Source: UBA2428 sp002343545
Lineage (GTDB): Bacteria > Bdellovibrionota > UBA2428
Direction: 5' to 3'
Assembly: GCA_937952285.1 (NCBI GenBank)
Contig: CALFZE010000033.1
Span: 1 to 22,948, forward strand
Length of the DNA: 22,948 bases
Translations under genes and position numbers: made by a program
The notes under the pieces: model-generated
Told to the model about the DNA's origin: nothing
Database searches by the model: none
What the model saw: the letters and a program-made list of their open reading frames with translations, nothing else
Part shown: positions 1 to 6,414 of the stretch, piece after piece
How positions within the stretch are numbered: position 1 is the stretch's first letter
How the letters are laid out: every line of letters starts with the position of its first letter

Positions 1-2
1 AA

Positions 3-65
3 TCCTCGCTTTTGCTTCGGCTTATCCGCGAAGAAAATAAGCGGCTGCAAGACAACGAGGACTGA
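3..65 (+). CDS. Possible 3' end of a gene entering from the left edge
   Basis: The frame starting at base 3 is open from the edge to a TGA at 63-65 and would encode about 20 residues ending in LIREENKRLQDNED. The charged, coiled-coil-like tail looks more protein-like than the other two forward frames, which give no coherent tail. Only 20 codons are visible, so neither family nor reality can be established. Frame 1 is also open to base 75, so an open frame this short is not significant by itself. Confidence 0.3.
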   Translation, partial: SSLLLRLIREENKRLQDNED

Positions 66-229
66 GTTCGCGTAACCCGCCGCAGCGGATAAAAAACCAA
101 GAGGACGAGCTTTCTAAGAGGGGTGCGATGTCGCGTTTTTTCGTCTTTATAGCGCGATAAGTTAAATTATCGCTGATTATAAGTTACTGACATCTTGCAG
201 ATAACTCGTTTTGTCCTACCATAAGATTG
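66..229. other. AT-rich non-coding stretch upstream of the recombinase
   Basis: This stretch is visibly richer in A and T than the rest of the window and has no convincing reading frame. A short GCGA/TCGC hairpin followed by a run of T (about 125-141) could be a weak + strand terminator for whatever gene enters from the left. The final 35 bases contain only weak -35/-10-like hexamers (TTGCAG at 195-200, TACCAT at 217-222), so no promoter is called. The composition shift may mark a boundary of acquired DNA or simply be a promoter region. Confidence 0.45.
154..186. repeat. Inverted repeat plus overlapping direct repeat
   Basis: GCGATAA (154-160) and TTATCGC (167-173) form a perfect 7-bp inverted repeat around a 6-base spacer. 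ATAAGTTA occurs at 157-164 and again at 179-186. The cluster ends about 43 bases before the recombinase start. Such repeats could be an operator or recombinase-binding arms, but no consensus is recognised and chance in AT-rich DNA is possible. Confidence 0.4.
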
Positions 230-1534
230 ATGGGCGCTTTAAAATCCGTTTTTGGTCGCGGAATCGGCGTTGGAATCCGACTAGCGGTTCGCAAAGTCGG
301 GGCCTGGATCCGTGGGAAGCGCAAGAAAACGGCGATCGAAAACGGTGCCGAATCCCACCCGAAGAAGCCCCAAAAACCGCGAAAAAAGCGCGTTTCTTTA
401 CCCCCTCCGGAAGCGGATTATTTGCCCCAAGTCGCGGCGCCCGTTTTGCCGGTCTCGGCGCTGCCGCGCATCAGCCCGATTCCGGCCTTCGAGGAATTTT
501 CGGCCGTTCAGCTTTCGGCGCACACGAAAAGGGCCTACAAAAAGGACCTCCAAGACTTCTTCGCGTGGAGCAAAACCCAGGGCATTTGGGAGTTCTGGAA
601 TGCCGAGTTATCCCCCGTGCATATCGCGCGTTACCGCGATTCCCTGACGGAGCAGCGGAAGCTCGCGAAGGGCACGGTCACGCGCAAAATCGCGGTCCTC
701 AAGAGCTTCTTCAAGTGGGCCAAGGCGCGGGGCTGGATCGACGCGAATCCGGCCGAGCTCGTGCGTGCTTTCCCGCAGACGCAGGACTCCAAGACTTCCT
801 TCCTGTCGGAAGAAGAAATCCATGCTTTTTTGGGCCGGCTGGAGCGGCGGGACGAATCGCGACTGTCGCGGCAGCAAAACCGCGTCGTCATCGAGACGTT
901 GCTCATGCTCGGGCTACGTCGTTCCGAAGCCTCGGCCATTCGGGCCGGAGACCTGGAATGGAGCGACGGGCGTTGGCTGTTGAAGGTCAAAGGGAAGGGC
1001 GACCGGGAACGCCGCCTACCGCTGCCGCCCAAGCTCTTGCTCACTTGGAGTCGGTGGTGGAATCGCATCAACGAAGAGGCGCCCCGCCTCGCCGGACTCG
1101 AGCAGAACCCGGGGGCTTGGATGGATTGGCTCAAACGCCACGCGGCCCAACCTTTGCTCATCTCGACGAAAGCGCCGAGCTTCGACGTCGCGCTCGCGCC
1201 CTCCGACATCGCGCGCGTCGTGCGCCGATCGGCGCGCTTGGCGGGCCTTCCGCAGCGCGTGCACCCGCACATGCTGCGCGCGACGGCCATCACGCAGGCG
1301 CTCGACGCGGGCGCCACGCACCGTGGCGTGCAGCAGATGGCGGGTTGGACGAGCCCGCTCATGATCACCCGCTACGACAAGAAGCGCATGGACCCGCGCT
1401 ACTCCGCGATCCACTTTCTCAAGTACGCGCAGGTCGATCAGCGCGCCGAGGCCGGCGGCATCTCGCCGCAGGCTTCCGACGAAGCGGCCCCCACGGAGCG
1501 GAAGCAGTCGACGACGGCCTGGCCCGCGACGTAG
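230..1534 (+). CDS. Tyrosine recombinase (Xer/phage-integrase family)
   Basis: The protein has 434 aa from ATG 230; a TTG in frame at 227 is an alternative, and neither has a clear ribosome binding site. The full catalytic set is visible: Arg230 (LGLRRSEA), Lys256 in a GKG hairpin, His347-x-x-Arg350 (HMLR), Trp373 and nucleophile Tyr382 (ITRYDKK). An N-terminal SAM-like core-binding domain starts near residue 85 (AYKKDLQDFFAW), which fits site-specific DNA strand exchange. Xer proteins are usually about 300 aa; the extra length is a basic, Lys/Arg/Pro-rich N-terminal extension of about 85 residues and a tail after the catalytic Tyr. It is unlikely to be simply the chromosomal XerC or XerD. 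A mobile-element or paralogous Xer role fits the AT-rich upstream DNA and the tRNA 480 bases downstream, but that is inference. The last 97 bases overlap the convergent gene at 1438-1884. Confidence 0.93.
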   Translation: MGALKSVFGRGIGVGIRLAVRKVGAWIRGKRKKTAIENGAESHPKKPQKPRKKRVSLPPPEADYLPQVAAPVLPVSALPRISPIPAFEEFSAVQLSAHTKRAYKKDLQDFFAWSKTQGIWEFWNAELSPVHIARYRDSLTEQRKLAKGTVTRKIAVLKSFFKWAKARGWIDANPAELVRAFPQTQDSKTSFLSEEEIHAFLGRLERRDESRLSRQQNRVVIETLLMLGLRRSEASAIRAGDLEWSDGRWLLKVKGKGDRERRLPLPPKLLLTWSRWWNRINEEAPRLAGLEQNPGAWMDWLKRHAAQPLLISTKAPSFDVALAPSDIARVVRRSARLAGLPQRVHPHMLRATAITQALDAGATHRGVQQMAGWTSPLMITRYDKKRMDPRYSAIHFLKYAQVDQRAEAGGISPQASDEAAPTERKQSTTAWPAT

Positions 1535-1884
1535 CTGTCCACGCCCATGCAGATCGCGGCGTGCTCCACGCCAACGCCACGCACGCAATTCACGATGTAG
1601 CCCACGTTCGCGGAATTCGGACCCAGGCCGCGGCAAGCGATGGCCGCATTCGCGCCGACCTTCGCCACGCAGTCCGCGATGTCGTTCACCTCAAAAGAAC
1701 TCTTCACGCCTTGGCAGGCGATGACGGCGCCGGGCCCCACGCGGTCCACGCAGCGTTTGACGTAGGTCGCCTCGGTCGAGGTCTTCACCCCGCTGATGCG
1801 CCCGTTCACGCCCAAGGCTTCTTCCGCCTGCGCGGAAGTCGCGGCCGCAAATCCGGTGAGAAGGACGAAGCGAAGTTTCTTCAT
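1438..1884 (-). CDS. Small secreted protein with four Cys-pair repeats
   Basis: The protein has 148 aa starting MKKLRFVLLTGFAAATSAQA, a textbook Sec signal peptide with cleavage after AQA, so the mature protein is periplasmic or exported. Eight cysteines fall at residues 45, 57, 72, 84, 100, 112, 127 and 139: four C-x11-C pairs separated by 14 or 15 residues. Each repeat shares a pattern near CV--VG---AIACxG. Each pair probably forms one disulfide in a short repeated unit, but this is inferred. No family is recognised. There is no strong ribosome binding site before the ATG. The fourth repeat is encoded in the 97-base antisense overlap with the recombinase 3' end. The signal peptide and regular cysteine spacing make it very unlikely to be a shadow frame. 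Confidence 0.82.
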   Translation of the reverse strand: MKKLRFVLLTGFAAATSAQAEEALGVNGRISGVKTSTEATYVKRCVDRVGPGAVIACQGVKSSFEVNDIADCVAKVGANAAIACRGLGPNSANVGYIVNCVRGVGVEHAAICMGVDSYVAGQAVVDCFRSVGAASSEACGEMPPASAR

Positions 1885-2011
1885 GTCGCTACGCTATCCC
1901 GACGGCCAAAAACTTCAACGGGCGTTTTGCCGCCCTTCGCTCCGGCAGCGGGGCGAAATTTCCGGGGGGACTTGATTGGAGCGCGCGAAGGCCCGAAAAC
2001 TAGATCCGCGC

Positions 2012-2088
2012 GCACCCATAGCTCAACTGGATAGAGCACCAGACTTCGAATCTGGGGGTTGTAGGTTCGATTCCTGCTGGGTGCGCCA
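2012..2088 (+). tRNA. tRNA-Arg (anticodon TCG)
   Basis: A full cloverleaf is present. The acceptor arms GCACCCA (2012-2018) and TGGGTGC (2078-2084) pair perfectly, followed by discriminator G and an encoded CCA (2086-2088). The D arm is GCTC/GAGC. The anticodon stem CCAGA/TCTGG holds loop CTTCGAA with anticodon TCG at 2046-2048, reading CGA and related Arg codons. The T arm is GTAGG-TTCGATT-CCTGC. A TTGATT hexamer at 1972-1977 could be a -35, with a poor -10 near 1996-2003. No second copy of the tRNA 3' end is seen in the window. Confidence 0.97.
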
Positions 2089-2186
2089 TTTCACGAAGCG
2101 AGCGAGTCCGAAGTTTAGGAGCACGCCCTCCCCACGAAGACGGAACTCGACACCGCCTCGGACCCTTCTCTCCGCGCGAAATTCTT

Positions 2187-2471
2187 TTACCAGCCTCGGG
2201 ACGAGGATCGGCCGCCGTTCGAGGTTTGGGGCTTCGCCAAACTCACGGCGACCTGACGGCCCTCGATGTCGGTTCCGTTCAGGGCCGAGATCGCTTGGTT
2301 CGCGAGCGCCGCCGATTCCATTTCGACGAAACCAAAGCCGCGCGCGCGGCCCGTGTCGCGATCCTTCACGATTTTGACCGAACTGATCGGGCCGACGGCG
2401 TTGAAGGCGTCTCGCAGCGCGTCCTCGGTAACCGAGAAGGCAAGGTTTCCGACGAAGAGTTTGTTTTCCAT
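2187..2471 (-). CDS. RRM-domain RNA-binding protein
   Basis: The protein is 94 aa, almost entirely one RNA recognition motif. RNP2 is LFVGNL (residues 5-10) and RNP1 is RGFGFVEM (44-51), both with the aromatic residues that stack on RNA bases. A short Gly/Ser/Arg tail (SNGGRSSSRGW) follows, as in cyanobacterial and proteobacterial small RRM proteins linked to RNA metabolism or cold response. The start is set by a strong AAGGAG about 9 bases before ATG 2471; an upstream in-frame extension lacks RRM similarity. It lies 81 bases downstream of a second RRM gene on the same strand and may be co-transcribed with it. It acts in the cytoplasm; the RNA target cannot be read from sequence. Confidence 0.93.
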   Translation of the reverse strand: MENKLFVGNLAFSVTEDALRDAFNAVGPISSVKIVKDRDTGRARGFGFVEMESAALANQAISALNGTDIEGRQVAVSLAKPQTSNGGRSSSRGW

Positions 2472-2552
2472 GTTTCTGTTCTCCTTAGGTAACGATCTTC
2501 CGGCGTCGCGAGATTGCGGCGCCAAGAAGAATGAGGTCCGAGGTTGGGGTCG

Positions 2553-2813
2553 TTAAACGGACGCGACGCCCGCGGGCGCCCAGACGACCGAGATGTCGCT
2601 TCCCATGAAACGACTCCCGTTGAGTTTTTCGATGCAGGCGGCGGCGTCGCGCGAGTCGCTCATCTCGAGCAGGCCGCGGCCGACGAAGCGGAGCAAGACG
2701 GGATCGCGTGCGATCTGCAGTCGCGTGACTTCTCCGAAGTCGGAAAATAACTTGAGGAGCTGTGACGAGGTCGCTTCGAGGTGAAAGCTCTTGAAAAGGA
2801 GTTTGCCGGTCAT
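2553..2813 (-). CDS. Divergent RRM-like protein
   Basis: The protein is 86 aa and aligns over its whole length with the RRM protein encoded next to it, with the RNP motifs in the same positions. RNP2 is degenerate (LLFKSF, 5-10) and RNP1 reads VGRGLLEM (44-51). The two RNP1 aromatics and the RNP2 second-position aromatic are replaced by Arg or Leu, so classical base stacking is lost. It may bind RNA differently or serve protein-protein contact. There is no Gly-rich tail. The ribosome binding site is weak. It is the upstream gene of the pair on the minus strand. Confidence 0.85.
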   Translation of the reverse strand: MTGKLLFKSFHLEATSSQLLKLFSDFGEVTRLQIARDPVLLRFVGRGLLEMSDSRDAAACIEKLNGSRFMGSDISVVWAPAGVASV

Positions 2814-2858
2814 GAGAATCCCGATGAGCTGCTCTCCCTTGGTTCCGCGGGAAGCGGG

Positions 2859-2882
2859 ACCTTATGGAGATCCTGATAAGGT
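2859..2882. repeat. Inverted repeat upstream of the RRM pair
   Basis: ACCTTAT (2859-2865) and ATAAGGT (2876-2882) form a perfect 7-bp inverted repeat. The spacer adds GGA/TCC pairing, so a longer hairpin with a two-base bulge is possible. It sits about 46 bases upstream of the first RRM start and could be an operator or a 5'-UTR hairpin. The rest of the 290-base gap (2814-3103) shows no coding frame, no strong terminator and no clear promoter hexamers. Confidence 0.4.
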
Positions 2883-3103
2883 ATTCGGGATAGACAAACG
2901 AAGTGGGAATTCGCTTCCGATCAGACGGATAAACTTATGAGCGCCCCGGTTTAAGGCTTGGGGCTAGAGTACCTAGTGTACCAGCCTCACGCCACAATAG
3001 ATAGAGCCGTCTCTCCGCGCGTCCCTTTTTGAGTTGGGCGACCGCCATCTCGCCGCGCCCACGAGAGCGCGACGAGCTTCGGGGGCTGATCCGAGGCGAG
3101 TCC

Positions 3104-5290
3104 CTACTTCCCGAGGAAGCCGTCGATGATGCGCTTCATCTCGGAAGGCGGGGGCGGCGCGCCGTACTCGCAACCGCGCTCGTCACCCGGCTCGCCGTCG
3201 TGCAAACGGCTGATGCGCGGCGCGAGGCCCGTGGGGTGGGCGCGTCGCTGCAGAAAGCCCACCACGAGCGAGCTTGGGCAGAAGGCGACCTGGCCGTTGG
3301 CGTCGACGAGGGTCTCCGACTTCGGCGTCGGGAGCTTCTGGGCTTTCACGTAGGCCTCGAAGGCCCGCGCGTCTTCCCCGGACGCGAAGCCCTCGCGCGC
3401 GAGCACGCGGGCGCGCGCTTCGGGCGTCGAGAGATCCGCGACGATCGGCAGCTCCGGTCCCTCGAGCTTCGATCCGCTCGGATCGAAGTAGCGCGCGATC
3501 TCGTTACGGCGCGCGATGAGCTTGTACGCGAGCGCGCGTTGCATGAAGAGCGGCCAGCGGCTGACCGACACGATCTCTTCGATGTCCGCGCGCGAGAGCG
3601 ACAGGATCTTGCGGGCCATCCAAAGGCCGTCCGCGTAGGTCGCGTTCTCCCAGGACGTCGGATGGTAGAGCATGGGGTCCTTGAAGTAGAGCTGCTTCTG
3701 GTTCTTGAAGCGGCTCAGAAACTTGGAAGGGCCCCCGCCGGGCGCGAGCGACACGAAGTCCTCGCCCGTGCTGAGCTCGTTCACCTGACCGACCGAAACG
3801 ACGCCGCCCAGGCTAGCGCCCATGTCGTGCTGCGTTTCCACGTAGTCACGGCCGCCGGACGCGTTGGCGATGAGCGACCCGACGTTGTTCTCGTCCTTCG
3901 CGTCGATGTTCGCGATCCAGTAGTTGAAGAGCGCGAGTCCACGGGCGACGCGATCCTCGTTCGCGCCGAGGGCGCTGTAGGAGGCCGCGCCCCCGCGCAA
4001 GACGAGATTCTTCGAGGGACGCAGTTCCTGCGAGGCTTCCTTGAAAGTCACGTAGACGCGACCGACGTAAGCCGCCCGCTGGGCCGCCGGGACCTTGGCG
4101 AGGATCGTGGCGACGTTCTGGGTCGTCAGCGTGCCGCTCGAATCGAGGTAGGGCTTCACGTTGAAGGTGAACTTCGACTCCATGAGGCACTTCTCGAAGG
4201 CGTCCAGCGTGGAAGGCGTTTCGCAACCCGTACCGCCGGCCTTCGGCAGCACGAGCACGAGTTCTTCGGCCCCGCGGCCGCTCACGTAAACGAGGTCCGT
4301 CGTCTTGCCGCCGAGTTTCATCCAGAGACGGTTCACGACGGGTTCGGTCTGGATCTCGTCGCCCCACTTGAGGCTCCAGCTTTGGCCGTAGACGTCTTTG
4401 GCGCGTACCTTCGGTGAAGTCGCCGAATTTTTGATGGCGTCCAGGACAAGGACGCGGCGGGCTTCCGAAGGGGCGTAGCTCTCGGTCGCGCCGAGGACAT
4501 TCTTCCCGCGCAGCTCTTCGGTCAATCGACGGCCGACGAAGTCTTCCCAATCTTTGAATCCGTCCGGATGTTCCTGGCGGTACCTTTCGGTGTGCCAGAC
4601 GGGGTGCCCTTCGCCGATGTCTTGATCGGAGACCCATTCGTGGCTCTTGCCGACAAAATCCTCCGGCGAGAGGTGGCGGGTTCCGCTTTCGTCGACGAGG
4701 TTCTGCGCCTCCGCCTTGGCCTGCGTCGCATCGAGGAGGGCGTCCACCTTATCGACGAAGGGAAGGCTCGAGACGCGCTCGCTCAAGAAGAGGCGCTTCG
4801 CCCGGAGCAGCGAGTTACGAAGTTGATGGGTTCGCTTGCGGAGCCGATCCACGCGGCTTTCGCCGCTCTCCTCGCGCGCCTCGGGGGCGAGGCCGGTGCC
4901 ATCCTCGAGATCGATGGCCCAGACTCCGTAGAGGATGCGGAGTCCGACGAGGACGCCGGAACTACGCTTGGCCGTGGATTCCGAGGCGACCGCGGCTTTC
5001 ACGATCTCCGAAGCCTGCGTCAGCAGCTCGCGTTGCGTGCGGTGATCCTTGCCCTCATGCTTGGCGCGTTCGGCGTCGAGCGCTTTGAGCAGCGCCTGGG
5101 GATCGATCGAGTCGCGCTGATTCGCGTCGAGGCCGTAGGCGGCCTTGAGGCGATCCTCGAAGTCGGGAATCGACTTGTCCTGGCTCGTGACGGCGGCCTG
5201 GGCCGGGGCCCGGACGGGCTTCGGAGCGGCCACGACTCCGACCTGCGTGAAGACGAGGCCGGCGATGGAAAGGCGTCGAAAGGCTCTCAC
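3104..5290 (-). CDS. Large exported protein with atypical kinase-like motifs
   Basis: The protein is 728 aa, starting at a GTG one base after the stop of the upstream gene (TAA-C-GTG), so translation is probably coupled. The N-terminus (RAFRRLSIAGLVFTQVGVVA) resembles a Sec signal. Residues 40-280 are mostly helical and charged. From about 280 on, a kinase-like layout is visible: a strand with Lys308 in LKWGDEIQTE, resembling the KxGD-E element of PI-kinase and HipA-type folds, with Glu312/Glu316 nearby. A catalytic-loop-like NIDAKDEN follows (Asp463, Lys465, Asn468), then HDMG with Asp489, 26 residues later, in the place of the metal-binding DxG. An exported phosphotransferase is therefore possible, but no recognised family could be assigned and activity is unproven. 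A C-terminal half-Cys-containing tail ends the protein. Calling it a protein of unknown function is the safe alternative. Confidence 0.88.
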   Translation of the reverse strand: MRAFRRLSIAGLVFTQVGVVAAPKPVRAPAQAAVTSQDKSIPDFEDRLKAAYGLDANQRDSIDPQALLKALDAERAKHEGKDHRTQRELLTQASEIVKAAVASESTAKRSSGVLVGLRILYGVWAIDLEDGTGLAPEAREESGESRVDRLRKRTHQLRNSLLRAKRLFLSERVSSLPFVDKVDALLDATQAKAEAQNLVDESGTRHLSPEDFVGKSHEWVSDQDIGEGHPVWHTERYRQEHPDGFKDWEDFVGRRLTEELRGKNVLGATESYAPSEARRVLVLDAIKNSATSPKVRAKDVYGQSWSLKWGDEIQTEPVVNRLWMKLGGKTTDLVYVSGRGAEELVLVLPKAGGTGCETPSTLDAFEKCLMESKFTFNVKPYLDSSGTLTTQNVATILAKVPAAQRAAYVGRVYVTFKEASQELRPSKNLVLRGGAASYSALGANEDRVARGLALFNYWIANIDAKDENNVGSLIANASGGRDYVETQHDMGASLGGVVSVGQVNELSTGEDFVSLAPGGGPSKFLSRFKNQKQLYFKDPMLYHPTSWENATYADGLWMARKILSLSRADIEEIVSVSRWPLFMQRALAYKLIARRNEIARYFDPSGSKLEGPELPIVADLSTPEARARVLAREGFASGEDARAFEAYVKAQKLPTPKSETLVDANGQVAFCPSSLVVGFLQRRAHPTGLAPRISRLHDGEPGDERGCEYGAPPPPSEMKRIIDGFLGK

Positions 5291-5291
5291 G

Positions 5292-6332
5292 TTATTTCTC
5301 GCAGCTTTCGAGTTGCTTGAGGAGGATTCCGCCCGCGTTCGCGCGCTTGAAGTCGGCGTAGACCTTGTCGGCCGACGCCGAGAATTTCGCCGGGACGTTG
5401 TCGTCGTGACGGCCCGACATCAAGTTCTCGAGCTCGACTTCGTCTTTGATCTTGCCCAAGGCTTCGACCGTCTTCGCTAGCGAGAGGACGAGGCACTTGG
5501 AAACCTCGCAGCTCCGCATGCGCGGGCTCGCGACTTGGTAGTTCAAAAGGGCCGACTTCGTGAGCGCTTCCACGTTCAGGAGAGGAGCTTCGGAAGCGAC
5601 GGGGCATGAGCTGCCGGGTTTGAAGACGACCGAGCCCGCGCTGACCCGCGCCTCGATCAAGAACCAGCGGATCTTACGACGAAGCTCGTGCAAGCCGAGC
5701 ACGTCCGGATCGCTCTCGTTCGCCTTGTCGGCGTCGCCCAGGACCTTCATGTTGTAGTCGCCCTCGACGGCGGCCCCCAAAGTCTTGGTGAGACGCTTCA
5801 GGACCATCTTGAAGTCCTCCGACGGATCGGGGCGCTTCATCGTGCGCACGAAGCGCTCGATCTCGCCGACGCGCTTGCCGCCAAGCCAACCCTCGGCGCG
5901 AAGCATTTTTTCGAGCTCGGCTTCGGCGGCGCGAACCTCGCGCTGCGCCGGGAGCGCGCTGCGTCCCCGCTCCGTGGCCGCGTCCGCGACGGCCTGCCAT
6001 TTGTCGACGAGCCCGAGGGCGTCCTCGAAACGCTTGACGTCCTGGCGGATCTTGTCGAGCGCGTCTTTTTGCTTCTTGTCGTCGCCGAATTTTTCGTAGA
6101 GCCGCACGACGCCCTGGAGCTGGAAGGCGGCCTGGCGCGAGTCGTAAAGGTTCGCCTTCAGGTATTCCAGCGCCTCCTTGGCCGTGCGGTGCGCGTCGAG
6201 CACGCGCAGCCCCTTCATGGCCGCCTGGAAACGGATGTCGTGCCAGTCGCCCGAAACCGGGGCCGCGAGCGCGCTTCCCGAGAAGGCGATGGAGCAAAGA
6301 AGGGTGCCGAACGAAAACAATGACTTCTTCAT
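5292..6332 (-). CDS. Secreted all-helical protein, faintly CHAD-like
   Basis: The protein is 346 aa with a clear Sec signal (MKKSLFSFGTLLCSIAFSGS, cleavage near ALA-A24). The start at 6332 is chosen because it begins the signal peptide and has AAGGA 4 bases upstream; a nearby ATG at 6344 and a long upstream frame lack this logic. The mature part is almost entirely charged amphipathic helix. IRQDVKRFEDALGLVDKW (95-112) and LHELRRKIRWFLIEAR (214-229, His215) recall the repeated helices of CHAD domains, which bind polyphosphate. The match is by eye and weak. Four cysteines lie in the second half (243, 275, 280, 344). It is the first gene of an operon with the kinase-like gene downstream, and is divergent from the 6415 gene across 82 bases. 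Confidence 0.88.
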   Translation of the reverse strand: MKKSLFSFGTLLCSIAFSGSALAAPVSGDWHDIRFQAAMKGLRVLDAHRTAKEALEYLKANLYDSRQAAFQLQGVVRLYEKFGDDKKQKDALDKIRQDVKRFEDALGLVDKWQAVADAATERGRSALPAQREVRAAEAELEKMLRAEGWLGGKRVGEIERFVRTMKRPDPSEDFKMVLKRLTKTLGAAVEGDYNMKVLGDADKANESDPDVLGLHELRRKIRWFLIEARVSAGSVVFKPGSSCPVASEAPLLNVEALTKSALLNYQVASPRMRSCEVSKCLVLSLAKTVEALGKIKDEVELENLMSGRHDDNVPAKFSASADKVYADFKRANAGGILLKQLESCEK

Positions 6333-6414
6333 GGAGTCCTTCATCGGCGCGAGGGGCGATCCGACTTGAGCTTTCCGCGTAAAGAAGAAGCCCGGAACGG
6401 CCGATACGCGATCT

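Noticed and set aside
211..2034. A 607-codon + strand open frame across the recombinase and Cys-repeat genes
   Set aside because: Composition is Arg/Ala/Gly-rich with no domain. The recombinase frame holds the complete catalytic set and the minus frame a signal peptide, so this is a shadow.
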